A stretch of 38,077 nt of DNA from assembly GCA_017415765.1 (NCBI GenBank), contig JAFQED010000063.1, positions 1 through 38,077 on the forward strand, read 5' to 3'. Position 1 is the first letter of the stretch, and every line of letters starts with the position of its first letter. The stretch comes from Desulfovibrio sp. (GTDB lineage Bacteria; Desulfobacterota; Desulfovibrionia; Desulfovibrionales; Desulfovibrionaceae). This document shows, piece by piece, positions 6,727 through 16,762 of this stretch. Below the pieces are notes generated by a model. That model was not told the origin of the DNA. It saw nothing but the letters and a program-made list of their open reading frames with translations, and did no database searches. The position numbers and the translations under genes were made by a program.

Positions 6727-7872
6727 ATGCCAGAGCCACGTTCCGGCATCGCCGGTCTCAAACCCTATGCGCCGGGCCTGTCCATAGCCCAGATCCAGCA
6801 GCAGTATGGCCTTTCACAGGTCATCAAGCTGGCCAGTAACGAGAATCCCCTGGGGGCCTCTCCGCTGGCGCAGGAGGCCGTGCGCCGCCATGCGGCCTCG
6901 CTCTTTCGTTATCCGCAGGGGGGCAACCCCCGGCTGGTGAGCGCACTGGCAGAGCACCACAAGGTTGCCCCCCAACGGGTGGTGGTGGGCAACGGCTCTG
7001 ACGAACTGATCGACCTGCTTCTCCGCATCCTTGCTGAACCGGGCCGCCATTCGGTTGTCTGCTTCAAGCCTTGCTTCAGCATCTACCCCATCCAAAGCCG
7101 CATTTGCGGGCTGGAGGTACGTCGCCAGCCGCTCAACGCCGATTTTTCCTTTGATTTTGAGGCCCTGCTTGCACAGGTGGACGACACCACCCGGCTGGTT
7201 TTCATCACCACGCCGGACAATCCCTCCGGCTATTGCCCGGCACGGGAAGATGTGGCCCGGCTGGCCGAAGCCCTGGCCCGGCGCGCACCGCAATGTCTGC
7301 TGGTGGTGGACGAAGCCTATGCCGACCTTGCCGATGACGAGACAGCCGTCTCACTGTTGGCTGCGGGCAACCTGCCGGAGAATACGGCCTTTTTGCGGAC
7401 ATTTTCCAAAAGCTGGGGTCTGGCGGGCATGCGCCTTGGCTATGCCGTACTGCCGCCGGAGGTGGCCGATTACTGCTGGCGGGCGCGGCTGCCTTTTTCG
7501 GTGAATATCCTTGCCGAAGAGGCCGGGCTGGCAGCCCTGGCAGACACGGCCTTCCGCGAGGCGACCCTGCGGACAGTGCGGCAGGGGCGCGTCTGCCTGA
7601 GCGAAGGGCTGCAATCCCTTGGCTGCACGGTCTGGCCCAGTGCGGCCAATTTCCTGCTCTTCTCCCTGCCACGGCAGGGGCAAGGCTCTGACGCGGCACA
7701 CGAATCCAATACCCGTGCCTGCTTTGAATTTCTGCTCCGCCGGGGCATCATCATCCGTCCACTCACAAGCTATGACCTGCCCGGTCACCTGCGGGTCAGT
7801 GTGGGGGACAGCTCGGAAAACGCGGCATTTCTGGCTGCCATGCGAGATTTTTTGCAGGAGCTGCGGGCATGA
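6727..7872 (+). CDS. hisC: Histidinol-phosphate aminotransferase
   Basis: HisC is a PLP-dependent class I/II aminotransferase that converts imidazole-acetol phosphate to L-histidinol phosphate in histidine synthesis. Recognisable elements are KLASNENPLG at the N-terminus, the NGSDELIDLL strand, TPDNPSG, DEAYADL, the PLP-lysine segment TFSKSWGLAGMRLGYA, and the C-terminal Arg in HLRVSVG that binds substrate carboxylate or phosphate. ATG 6727 has GGGAG five bases upstream. At 381 residues it is slightly longer than average. It overlaps cmk by four bases (ATGA), so the two are translationally coupled. There are no other his genes nearby. Close relatives can use aromatic amino acids, so substrate range is inferred. 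Confidence 0.93.
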   Translation: MPEPRSGIAGLKPYAPGLSIAQIQQQYGLSQVIKLASNENPLGASPLAQEAVRRHAASLFRYPQGGNPRLVSALAEHHKVAPQRVVVGNGSDELIDLLLRILAEPGRHSVVCFKPCFSIYPIQSRICGLEVRRQPLNADFSFDFEALLAQVDDTTRLVFITTPDNPSGYCPAREDVARLAEALARRAPQCLLVVDEAYADLADDETAVSLLAAGNLPENTAFLRTFSKSWGLAGMRLGYAVLPPEVADYCWRARLPFSVNILAEEAGLAALADTAFREATLRTVRQGRVCLSEGLQSLGCTVWPSAANFLLFSLPRQGQGSDAAHESNTRACFEFLLRRGIIIRPLTSYDLPGHLRVSVGDSSENAAFLAAMRDFLQELRA

Positions 7873-8558
7873 CAGCAGAACAGCTCATTGTGACACTGGA
7901 CGGCCCGGCCGGGGTGGGCAAAACCACGCTGGCCCGGCAGGTGGCCCAACGCCTTGGGCTGGCCTGGCTGGACACTGGTGCCATGTTCCGCAGTCTGGCC
8001 TTGCGGCTTGGCCCTGGTGCGGACACGCTGCCCGAAAACATCCTGCGCGCGTCCTGCGCCCAATGGCAGTTCAGTCTGTCCGGCGTGGGGGCCGATACCG
8101 TACTTTCCTGCAATGGGACACCCATCGGCAACGAGATCCGTACCGAAGGAGTGGCCCTGCTGGCTTCCCGCATTGCAACACTGCCCGTGGTGCGTCAATG
8201 TCTGCTGCAAGCCCAGCAGGAAATGGGCCGCCGCTTCCCTCTGGTGGCCGAAGGACGCGACATGGGCACAGTGGTCTTTCCCACAGCGCGCTTCAAGTTC
8301 TTTCTGGATGCCAGCCCGGAAGTACGGGCGCGCCGCCGTCTGCACGACCTTGCCAGCCGTGGGGAACAGGCTGATTTGCAGACTCTGGCCGAGCAGATCC
8401 GCCAGCGGGACGAGCTGGATCGCAACCGCCCTGTGGCCCCGCTGCGCCCCGCACCGGATGCCCTGCTGCTGGATACCTCCGAGCTGGATATCCCGGGCGT
8501 ACTGCAACGCCTGTTGGAGCATATCCGCGCCAAGGGCGGCCCGATGCCGCTGCCCTGA
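7869..8558 (+). CDS. cmk: Cytidylate kinase
   Basis: CMP/dCMP kinase makes CDP or dCDP using ATP. The P-loop GPAGVGKT lies at residues about 12-19, followed by LDTGAMFRSLAL (NMP-binding, normally DTGAMYR), EGRDMGTVVFP, and the lid segment DASPEVRARRRLHDL with Arg residues. The length of 229 is normal. ATG 7869 overlaps the hisC stop. The pairing of hisC and cmk on one transcript has no direct metabolic logic and looks like a conserved gene-order habit of this lineage (recalled, not checked). Confidence 0.95.
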   Translation: MTAEQLIVTLDGPAGVGKTTLARQVAQRLGLAWLDTGAMFRSLALRLGPGADTLPENILRASCAQWQFSLSGVGADTVLSCNGTPIGNEIRTEGVALLASRIATLPVVRQCLLQAQQEMGRRFPLVAEGRDMGTVVFPTARFKFFLDASPEVRARRRLHDLASRGEQADLQTLAEQIRQRDELDRNRPVAPLRPAPDALLLDTSELDIPGVLQRLLEHIRAKGGPMPLP

Positions 8559-8912
8559 CAAAACATTGTCGGGCAGCTCCGGCTCAACAGCTCCAGACAG
8601 CCTCTTCCCGGCAAAAATTTCCCGGCCCGGCAAAACCTGCCGGGCCAAAAACAAGCCCAACCAAGCTATCCCAGTCAGCCCATCCCTCCGTTTACCCCTG
8701 TCTGCCACACGGCCCGCCACGCCACACACGGGCTGGCACAGGCAAGCGTGCAGCGTCAAAGCTCAGTCACCTGTTCCCTGTCCGTACGCGGCCAGAAAAT
8801 CTTATCTATTGATTTTATTTGATTTTTTACTTCTGGCATACAATCTGCATCATTTGTGGCACAGACGCGGCGCAGATCGCACCGCTGATAAACGTCTCCT
8901 GGGGAGGAAGAC
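8559..8912. other. Intergenic region with hairpin and putative -10 box
   Basis: No gene is seen here. A perfect 9-pair hairpin at 8624-8646 (GGCCCGGCA / TGCCGGGCC) probably ends the hisC-cmk transcript, though no T-run follows it on the plus strand. An AT-rich patch at about 8810-8845 includes TACAAT, a likely -10 box for the TPR gene. A matching -35 at the right distance is not obvious. GGGGAGGAAG just before 8913 is a strong ribosome-binding site. Confidence 0.5.
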
Positions 8913-9476
8913 ATGAGCAACCAACTGGATTACGAAATCAACAAGGAATTAGGCGAGTGCTACCTGTTCATGGGCGATTTTGACAAGGCCGAAGAATACT
9001 ACCGCAAGGCCGCCAACAACAACGCCGAAAGCGCAGCTCCCTATATGGGTCTGGCCACCGTGGCCGTGCAGCGCGCCGAACTGGACAAGGCCCTCGTGCT
9101 CTACAAGAAAGCCGCTGCCGTGGAAGAAACCGACAAGGCTCTCTGCGGTATCGGTCTCGTCCAGATGGAACTGGGTGCCCATGAAGAAGCTTTCACCCAT
9201 TTTGCCCGTGCGCTGGACAAGGCTGCCGGCAATATGGTGGCCCTGAACTGCCTTGTGCGCGAAGCCTATCAGCTTGCCCGCGTGGAAGACGTGCTGCCCT
9301 ATCTGGAAGCCGCCCTTGACGCCAGCGAAGAAAGCGAAGCCGTGCGCGTGACGCTGGCCGGTTGCCTTATCTACCTTGGCCGTGGCAATGAAGCCCGCCA
9401 GCATCTGGAAATGGTGCTGGGTGCCAACCCCGCCAACTACAATGCCAAGGAACTTATTGAAACCATGGCCGCTTAA
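8913..9476 (+). CDS. TPR-repeat protein
   Basis: This 187-residue soluble protein consists almost wholly of tetratricopeptide-like helix pairs. The clearest repeat is GECYLFMGDFDKAEEYYRKA (about residues 13-32). Others begin near APYMGLA, ALCGIGLV, ALNCLVREA and VTLAGCLIYLGRGNEARQHLEMV, giving five units. No signal peptide, membrane span or catalytic motif is present, so it is a cytoplasmic scaffold for protein contacts; the partner is unknown. It has low GC variability, a strong ribosome-binding site and biased codons, which suggests good expression. It is monocistronic, ended by a hairpin at 9486-9502. Confidence 0.85.
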   Translation: MSNQLDYEINKELGECYLFMGDFDKAEEYYRKAANNNAESAAPYMGLATVAVQRAELDKALVLYKKAAAVEETDKALCGIGLVQMELGAHEEAFTHFARALDKAAGNMVALNCLVREAYQLARVEDVLPYLEAALDASEESEAVRVTLAGCLIYLGRGNEARQHLEMVLGANPANYNAKELIETMAA

Positions 9477-9485
9477 GCAACGCAT

Positions 9486-9505
9486 GCCGGGCTTGTCCCG
9501 GCTTT
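9486..9505 (+). terminator. Terminator after the TPR gene
   Basis: GCCGGG and CCCGGC pair around CTTGT, followed by TTT. The stem is short but well placed, nine bases after the stop. Confidence 0.6.
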
Positions 9506-9525
9506 GCAGATACTCCCCTCCCCAC

Positions 9526-9608
9526 AGATTTTCCGGCCTTTGGCGGGTGTCGGAGGCCGGGAAATCTTATAAACGGGGAAGCAGCGCCGGCAGGTTGTAC
9601 CTCCGGCG
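9526..9608. other. Two large hairpins of unknown role upstream of pyrB
   Basis: A 14-pair stem with one wobble (9526-9539 with 9554-9567) is followed by a second (CGCCGG/CCGGCG enclosing AGGT/ACCT, 9585-9608) and then TTTCTG. They precede the pyrB promoter, so they may be extra terminators or part of a small RNA. No coding sequence is seen. Confidence 0.45.
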
Positions 9609-9660
9609 TTTCTGTTGCCCGGCAATCGCCAGCAACAAACAAAAGCCCTGACTTTTCCCT

Positions 9661-9689
9661 TTGACAAAGGGCTGGGCCAGACGTACATT
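9661..9689 (+). promoter_or_regulatory. Promoter of the pyrBC operon
   Basis: TTGACA (9661-9666), a 17-base spacer and TACATT (9684-9689) predict a start at about 9696. The -35 is perfect and the -10 is fair. Confidence 0.6.
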
Positions 9690-9695
9690 TGCGGC

Positions 9696-9821
9696 ATGGA
9701 AACAAAAACATCCATACGTTGCACCCGGTTTGCCCGGCTTGTCAAAGTATCTTGCCCCGTTGCCCTCAGCGGGGATTTTTTTTGCCCGTGCATCAAAGTA
9801 CACGAAACAGCCCAACCCTGA
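9696..9821 (+). CDS. Putative pyrB leader peptide (41 aa)
   Basis: The frame begins METKTSIRC at the predicted transcription start, so it would be translated without a leader. It runs through the terminator at 9755-9783 and stops 12 bases before pyrB. The terminator's T-tract encodes GDFFCPC, which is reminiscent of the end of the E. coli PyrL peptide (GAFFCP), as recalled. This is the arrangement expected for transcription-translation-coupled attenuation by UTP. pyrB itself lacks a clear Shine-Dalgarno, so coupling from this frame may load ribosomes. It could also be a fortuitous open frame. Confidence 0.45.
   Translation: METKTSIRCTRFARLVKVSCPVALSGDFFCPCIKVHETAQP
9755..9783 (+). terminator. 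Putative pyrBC attenuator
   Basis: CCCCGTT pairs with AGCGGGG (loop GCCCTC, one G-U pair), followed by A and eight T. It is a strong intrinsic terminator lying between the pyrB promoter and its start codon, with no gene in between, hence an attenuator. I did not find a PyrR-binding signature. Confidence 0.7.
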
Positions 9822-9833
9822 ATCCGTACAGCC

Positions 9834-10790
9834 ATGACCGACACCCACCACTACCACTGGCCGCACAAGGATTTGCTTGATGTCACCCAGCTTGCTCCGG
9901 CAGATGTCCACCATCTGCTGGATCTGGCCGAAACCTTCCGGGAGATCAACAGCCGCCCGGTCAAAAAGGTGCCCACCCTCAAGGGCAAGACCGTGGTGCT
10001 GTTCTTTGTGGAAAACAGCACGCGCACCAAAACCTCGTTTGACATGGCGGGCAAACGTCTTTCAGCCGATACCTTTTCACTTGGCAAGGCCGGCTCCAGC
10101 CTGAACAAGGGCGAAAGCCTCAAGGACACAGCCCTGACCCTGCAAGCCATGTCGCCGGATGTCATCGTCATCCGGCACTCCAGCAGCGGTGCGGCAGCCT
10201 ATCTGGCAGATCTGCTGCCCTGCGGCATCGTGAACGGCGGTGACGGCTGGCATGCCCATCCCACCCAGGCATTGCTGGACAGTTTCAGTCTGCGGCAGGT
10301 CTGGGGACGGGACTTCAGCGGCAAAAGCCTGCTGATCTTGGGGGACATTGCCCACAGCCGGGTAGCACGCTCCAATATGCACCTGCTGCACGCGCTGGGT
10401 GTGCGTGTGCGTATCTGTGCGCCGCGTACCCTGCTGCCTGCCGGTGTGGAGCATTGGCCGGTGGAGATTTTTTCTGACCTGCGGCAAGCCGTACGCGATG
10501 TGGACGCTGTCATGTGTCTGCGCTTGCAGCTGGAACGCCAGCAGGCCGGTCTCTTGCCCGATCTGTCCGAGTATGCGCGCCGCTTCTGCCTTGGTGCCGA
10601 ACATTTGGCACTGGCCGCGCCAGAAGCCAGGGTGCTGCACCCAGGGCCCATGAACCGGGGCCTTGAAATCGCCAACGATATTGCTGATGCCCCGGCCTGT
10701 CTGGTGCTTGACCAGGTTTCTGCCGGTGTTGCCACGCGCATGGCCATCCTTTACCTGCTGGCCATGCGCAACGAGGGAGGAACCGTCTGA
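9834..10790 (+). CDS. pyrB: Aspartate carbamoyltransferase catalytic subunit
   Basis: PyrB condenses carbamoyl phosphate with aspartate, the committed step of pyrimidine synthesis. Carbamoyl-phosphate residues are seen in [12 protein letters not shown] (S-T-R-T). The pocket loop is [11 protein letters not shown] with its Lys, VIRHSSSGA carries the His, and HPTQALLD and the C-terminal HPGPMNRG are typical. The length of 318 matches the catalytic chain. No regulatory chain (pyrI) follows, and pyrC lies downstream with a one-base overlap. That suggests a pyrB-pyrC arrangement that may form a complex, as in other bacteria with this order. ATG 9834 is placed by homology; no good ribosome-binding site is visible. 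Confidence 0.97.
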   Translation: MTDTHHYHWPHKDLLDVTQLAPADVHHLLDLAETFREINSRPVKKVPTLKGKTVVLFFVENSTRTKTSFDMAGKRLSADTFSLGKAGSSLNKGESLKDTALTLQAMSPDVIVIRHSSSGAAAYLADLLPCGIVNGGDGWHAHPTQALLDSFSLRQVWGRDFSGKSLLILGDIAHSRVARSNMHLLHALGVRVRICAPRTLLPAGVEHWPVEIFSDLRQAVRDVDAVMCLRLQLERQQAGLLPDLSEYARRFCLGAEHLALAAPEARVLHPGPMNRGLEIANDIADAPACLVLDQVSAGVATRMAILYLLAMRNEGGTV

Positions 10791-12049
10791 TGCTTTGCAT
10801 AGCCAATGCCCGCCACCTTGAAGCCCCTGTGGACTTGCTGGTCAAGGACGGCAAGATAGTGACCATGACCCCGGCCGGCCACCAACCCCCGCCGGAAGAC
10901 TGCAAAATCCTTGACGCCGCCGGGCTGTTGCTCTTTCCCAGCCTGATCGACTGCCATGTCCACCTGCGGGAACCGGGCTTTGAATACAAGGAAGACATCG
11001 CTTCAGGGCTTACTGCCGCAGCGCACGGGGGCTTTGGGGCGGTCATGTGCATGGCCAATACCCGCCCTGTCAATGATTCTGCCGCTGTGACCACCTTCAT
11101 GCTGGAACGGGCACGGCAAAGCCATCCCCACGGGCCACGGCTGTACCCCTTTGCGGCAGCCACCATGGGCCTCAAGGGCGAGAGCATGGCCCCGCTGGCA
11201 GAGCTGAAGGAGGCCGGCTGCAAGGGGGTGTCCAATGACGGTCGCCCGGTAGAAAATACCGAACTCTTCCGCCGCATCATGGAATACGCGGCCGATCTTG
11301 GCATGATCATCTCTGACCACTGCGAAGACCCCTGGCTGGCCCGTGGCTGGCTGATGAACGAAAGCCGTACAAGTGGCCTGCTGGGCGTCAAGGGACAGCC
11401 GTGGACAGGCGAGGCCCTTCAGGTCGCGCGTGATGTGCTGCTGGCCGAATATCTTGGCCTGCCCATCCATATAGCCCACGTCTCCTGCAAGGAGGCTGTG
11501 GATCTCATTGCCTGGGCCAAGGCCCGTGGCGTAAAGGTGACAGCCGAAACCTGCCCCCATTATCTGCTGCTGGACGATACCGCCCTGGAGGGCTACCGGG
11601 CCAATGCTAAGGTCAGCCCCCCCCTGCGCGGCCCCGAAGACCGCGAGGCCCTGCGCCGTGCCGTGCGCGATGGGATTATCGACATCCTTGCCACAGACCA
11701 CGCCCCACACGCCCCACATGAGAAAGACGGCACACTGGACGAAGCCGCCTTTGGCTTTACCGGGCTTGACCTTGCCCTCAGCCTCTGCTGGCGACTGGTG
11801 GAAGAAGGCGTGCTTGGCGAGGCAGATCTGCACCGGCTGTGGAGCCGCCGCCCGGCTGAAATTTTTGACCTGCCGTGGAACGGCTTTGCCCCCGGCGACC
11901 CGGCAGACTTCTTCCTGTGGGATGCAGAGGCAAACTGGCAGGTCTCGCCGGAAACCATCCATTCCAAAAGTTGCAACACTCCCTTTGCCGGGCAGAATCT
12001 GCGGGGACGGGTCAAGCATCACTGGCTGCAGGGACGGCAGCTCTTTTGA
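10790..12049 (+). CDS. pyrC: Dihydroorotase
   Basis: PyrC interconverts carbamoyl aspartate and dihydroorotate. The 419-residue length and the sequence place it in the type I group found with pyrB: DCHVHLREPGFEYKEDI provides the HxH zinc ligands and substrate Arg, ANTRP follows, ISDHCED and IHIAHVS supply further metal His, and ATDHAPH holds the catalytic Asp. The conserved SNDGRPVEN segment is intact. No metal ligand appears lost, so this is an active enzyme rather than the inactive paralogue known in some PyrB complexes. Start and pyrB stop overlap as TGATG, giving tight coupling. Confidence 0.96.
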   Translation: MLCIANARHLEAPVDLLVKDGKIVTMTPAGHQPPPEDCKILDAAGLLLFPSLIDCHVHLREPGFEYKEDIASGLTAAAHGGFGAVMCMANTRPVNDSAAVTTFMLERARQSHPHGPRLYPFAAATMGLKGESMAPLAELKEAGCKGVSNDGRPVENTELFRRIMEYAADLGMIISDHCEDPWLARGWLMNESRTSGLLGVKGQPWTGEALQVARDVLLAEYLGLPIHIAHVSCKEAVDLIAWAKARGVKVTAETCPHYLLLDDTALEGYRANAKVSPPLRGPEDREALRRAVRDGIIDILATDHAPHAPHEKDGTLDEAAFGFTGLDLALSLCWRLVEEGVLGEADLHRLWSRRPAEIFDLPWNGFAPGDPADFFLWDAEANWQVSPETIHSKSCNTPFAGQNLRGRVKHHWLQGRQLF

Positions 12050-12057
12050 GTTCGGCA

Positions 12058-12942
12058 ATGTTGATACGCCAGCCGATAGTGGCCGGTCGTTTTTATGACG
12101 GCGATGGAGCGGCCCTGGCCGCTCAGGTGCGTGCATGGCTGGAGGCGGGGCAAAACTCGCCAACTGCCGGACAGCCAGGCAGACAGCCCGCCGGGGAGGC
12201 GGCTCAGGGCCGCCTTTGGGGGGTGATGCTGCCCCATGCCGGGCATATCTATTGCGCCCATGTGCTGGCGGCCACTCTGGCGGGGCTGCATTTGCCGCCA
12301 CGGCTGGTCATCCTCTGCCCCAACCACACAGGGCGGGGGCATCCCCTGGGTGTCTGGCCTGACGGTGCCTGGCGCACTCCACTGGGGTCTGTATCGGTGG
12401 ACGACAGGCTGGCTGCTGCCCTCGTCCAAAGCGGGGCCGGTTTCGCGCCAGACAGATCGAGCCATCTGGGAGAACATTCCATTGAGGTTCTCCTGCCTTT
12501 CCTGCAACTGGCCGCAGTGGAAGGCTTGCAAATCACCCCGATCTGCGTGGGCACGCAGAATGCAGCCGCGCTCTCTGCCGCAGGCATGGGGCTTGCCCAG
12601 ATCCTGGCCCACTGCCCCGCCGGGGAAACACTGGTTATCGTCAGTTCGGATATGAACCACTTTGATGATGAGGCCCATACCCTTGCCAAGGACAAACTGG
12701 CATTGGCCCGCGCCCTGGCTGCCGACCCGCATGGTCTGCTGCAAACCGTGCAGCAGGAAAACATCAGCATGTGCGGCGCAGGGCCGCTGGCCCTGGCTCT
12801 TTTTGCCGCACAACAGGCGGGGAAACCCAACCTGCAACTGTGCGCCCACGACACCTCGGCCAGCGTATCAGGTGACCGCAGCCATACCGTGGGCTATGCG
12901 GGGCTGAGACTCTATCTTGCAGACGATGTAGGGAGGCCATGA
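12058..12942 (+). CDS. amrB: AmmeMemoRadiSam system protein B (Memo-like)
   Basis: This belongs to the MEMO1/class III extradiol dioxygenase-like family. Diagnostic segments are RQPIVAGRFYDGD at the N-terminus, VMLPHAGHIYCAHV (metal-type His), CPNHTGRG, SSHLGEHSIEVLLPFLQ, VSSDMNHFD and the C-terminal CAHDTSASVSGDRSHTVGYAG. In many anaerobes the gene sits with a radical-SAM protein and an AMMECR1 protein (AmrS, AmrA), but here neither is adjacent. The start is ATG 12058, eight bases after pyrC; the longer open frame upstream lies within pyrC. Biochemical role is not settled. Reading of the family is secure. Confidence 0.92.
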   Translation: MLIRQPIVAGRFYDGDGAALAAQVRAWLEAGQNSPTAGQPGRQPAGEAAQGRLWGVMLPHAGHIYCAHVLAATLAGLHLPPRLVILCPNHTGRGHPLGVWPDGAWRTPLGSVSVDDRLAAALVQSGAGFAPDRSSHLGEHSIEVLLPFLQLAAVEGLQITPICVGTQNAAALSAAGMGLAQILAHCPAGETLVIVSSDMNHFDDEAHTLAKDKLALARALAADPHGLLQTVQQENISMCGAGPLALALFAAQQAGKPNLQLCAHDTSASVSGDRSHTVGYAGLRLYLADDVGRP

Positions 12943-13406
12943 TGCCCTGGAAATATGTTACCCTCTCCTTGCTGCTGCTCGTGCTTTGTGCCAGTCAGGC
13001 CAAGGCGCAGGAACTGACCTGTGACCAACTCAGCCTGACCCTGCCTGAAGGCTGGGAGGTCGTGGGAGAGCCTATGCGCTCTGGCGATATTTGCAGCTTT
13101 ACCGTGGGCAAAAGTGACCGCAGCGTTCTGGTGGCCACCACCCTTGGCCCGGCCAAGAGGCGTGATGCCAGGGCTATGGCGCAGGAGATGGCACATCGCC
13201 TGTCCATTCCAACAGAACCAGTGGAACGAGAGGGACAATACGTCTTTGCGGTAGAAATCAACGGACAGCCCGGTTCCTGCACCACGGCTGTACAGGACGA
13301 CATCTGCAGCTTTACCTGTGTGCTGGGCAAAAAACCAGAGGATGCAGAGGCCGTGCTGGAAGGCTTCCACAGTAAAAGCCATCCCGGCCTACTGCCGCAT
13401 TTTTGA
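12939..13406 (+). CDS. Secreted hypothetical protein
   Basis: A 155-residue protein with a clear signal peptide: a Lys, a Leu-rich core (residues 7-18) and an AKA cleavage motif near residue 23, so it is exported to the periplasm. The mature part contains five Cys (in LTCDQL, GDICSFTV, GSCTTA, DDICSFTC) that may form disulfides. The segment around residue 35 (LPEGWEVVGEP) is typical of small lipoprotein/secreted domains. I do not know the family. It overlaps the Memo-like gene by four bases (ATGATG; start 12939 or 12942, GGGAGG just upstream), making it the last gene of the pyrBC operon. Confidence 0.85.
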   Translation: MMPWKYVTLSLLLLVLCASQAKAQELTCDQLSLTLPEGWEVVGEPMRSGDICSFTVGKSDRSVLVATTLGPAKRRDARAMAQEMAHRLSIPTEPVEREGQYVFAVEINGQPGSCTTAVQDDICSFTCVLGKKPEDAEAVLEGFHSKSHPGLLPHF

Positions 13407-13427
13407 CATCATTTGGCAGGAGACCAG

Positions 13428-13464
13428 ACAGGGGCTAGACCAATGCGGTTCAGCCCCTGTTTTT
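13428..13464. terminator. Terminator between convergent operons
   Basis: ACAGGGGCT and AGCCCCTGT form a 9-pair stem followed by TTTT on the plus strand. It ends the pyrBC operon and may also serve the minus-strand operon, whose last gene stops at 13478. Confidence 0.85.
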
Positions 13465-13477
13465 GTTTCGCTACGCT

Positions 13478-14305
13478 CTAAATCTCACTCTGCGGCGCAC
13501 GGGTCAGCAGGGCATCCAGGGCCCGCACAGCCCCCGCACTGTCCATGCCCTGTCGGCGGGCCAGTTCCGGCAGGTTCTCCACCGCATCGCAGGGCCGCAG
13601 ATAGTACGGCTCAATATCTGCGGCAAAATAATCCCCATGTCGGGCCAACAGGCAAAGGGCTGCGGTGTCCGGGCTGACCAGCTCCGCCAGCGGCGTGCAG
13701 GCTGGCGCGCCAGCCGGGCCATGCCCTGTGCTGACCGGCGCAAACAGTTCGGGGTAACGGGCCAGACCGCTGCCACAGGCATGACCGGCCCCACCTTCTG
13801 CCGCCATACGGGCCAAAGCCTCGGCCGGGGGCAGGAGGCTGGCCTCTGCCAGAGGTTGGGCCGGGATAACCGGCCCGAAGGAGAGAAAGGGCTGAAAGTG
13901 GACCAGATTCCTGCGGGCATGGGTCAGCGTCCAAATACGCGCACCGTGCAACAGGCCGCGCTGCATGGCCGCCGTGGTTGCCAGAGCCTGAAGATGATCC
14001 AGCCCCGCCAGCAGGGTTTGCCCCGCTGGGGCAGACCGGCGCAGGGCCGCAGCAGTTGTCAGTGTGAGTCGGATGCCGGTAAAGGAGCCAGGGCCGCGCA
14101 CACAGGCAATACGGCGAAAGCCCGCGGGTGCGATGCCCAGCAAGCTGCATATCCCTTGCAGGGCCGGGGCCAGTATCTCGGTGGCGCGGTCACTGCGTCC
14201 CCAGCTCTGGGCGCAGAGCAGGACTCCGTTCTCCGTAACCAGCACCTGCAACGGGCCTTCTGCGGCATTGAGGATGAGTTCCAGCCCGGTGGAATACCCC
14301 CGCAT
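13478..14305 (-). CDS. tsaB: tRNA threonylcarbamoyladenosine modification protein TsaB
   Basis: TsaB is the partner of TsaD in making t6A37 on ANN-decoding tRNAs. It has the family hallmark GPGSFTGIRLTLTTA at about residues 70-84 and the ASKHA-type N-terminus LELILNAAEGPLQVLV. The length of 275 is longer than the usual ~220-230, with a Cys/Gly/Ala-rich C-terminal extension. ATG 14305 has GGGAG six bases upstream. It is the last gene of the pyrH-to-tsaB operon, 31 bases after rseP. The normal N-terminal ILAIDTS is only loosely kept (ILNAAEG), so the Asp is lost. That could matter for nucleotide contacts but is common in TsaB, which is not catalytic. Confidence 0.88.
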   Translation of the reverse strand: MRGYSTGLELILNAAEGPLQVLVTENGVLLCAQSWGRSDRATEILAPALQGICSLLGIAPAGFRRIACVRGPGSFTGIRLTLTTAAALRRSAPAGQTLLAGLDHLQALATTAAMQRGLLHGARIWTLTHARRNLVHFQPFLSFGPVIPAQPLAEASLLPPAEALARMAAEGGAGHACGSGLARYPELFAPVSTGHGPAGAPACTPLAELVSPDTAALCLLARHGDYFAADIEPYYLRPCDAVENLPELARRQGMDSAGAVRALDALLTRAPQSEI

Positions 14306-15415
14306 AGTACGCTCCCGGTTACGTATGGTTTCGCGGCTAGCCGCTGACGATGCGCCAGATGTCGTTGAAAGTCGCCAGCACCATCAGGCCTATCAGCAGG
14401 GCCAGCCCCACGCGCATGGCCCATTCCTGCACCCTGGGACTGAGGGGCTTGCGGAAGGCCATCTCCCAGAGGCAAAAGACAATGGTACCGCCGTCCAGCA
14501 TGGGAATGGGCAAAAGGTTCAGGATACCGAGGTTGATGCTGATAAGGGCGGTCAGTGCCAGCAGCCCGGCCATACCGGCGTGGGCCTGTTCGCCCACCAT
14601 CTGGGCTATCATGATGGGGCCGCCCACCTGATCCAGGGGCACGACACGCTGGGCCAGCTTGACAAAACTCTGCCATGTCAGTGAGACCATTTGCCCGGTC
14701 TGCTGCATACCGGCCCATGCTGCCTCAAAAAAGCCGCGAGTCTCGGTGATGACCTGATTCCCCGCACGGATCCCGATGAGCCAGGCTGTTTCGTCCTCAC
14801 CAAAGATGGTCTTGCGCATGGCCCGCTCTGCTGTCACTTCAACCTGGAGGACAGTAGAGCTAGAGGCATGTGTGCCGCGCTCTATCTCAAGACGCATGGG
14901 CTGGCCGTCAGAGGCAGCAATGGCCGCACTCATGGCCTCCCAGCTTTTCAGGGGCTGGCCGTCTATGCTCAGGATACGGTCACCGGGCAGGATACCTGCC
15001 CTGGCGGCCGGGCCTTCAGCGGTGATGGCCCCGACCACGGGTTGCAGCACGGGCGTCCCCCAGCCAAAGGCCAGTGCCCAGCACAGCAGCCATGCAAGCA
15101 GGATATTGGCCACTGGCCCGGCTGCCACTACCAGCAATCGCTGCCAGGCCGGACGCAGGGCAAAGCTCTCCTCCCGGCTGAAGCCTTCGGGCAATTCGTT
15201 TTCATCACTCTCGCCTACCAGAGCCACATAGCCGCCCAGCGGCACCAGCGAGAGGGCATATTCTGTCTTGCCCCTGGTGAATTTGAGCAACTTGGGCCCG
15301 AAACCCAGCGAAAAGGTGGATACGCCCATGCCCAGCCAGCGGGCTACGGCAAAATGCCCCAGTTCATGAAAAAAAATCAGGCCGCCCAGTACGAGGACTA
15401 CGGCAAGGATGGTCG

Positions 15416-16747
<1,332 letters not shown>

Positions 16748-16762
16748 CAGTCACGCCCTGTG

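Noticed and set aside
8854-8872. GG-N10-GC match near the TPR gene suggesting a sigma54 promoter
   Set aside because: The TTGC half is absent (CGGC), so it does not meet the -12 consensus.
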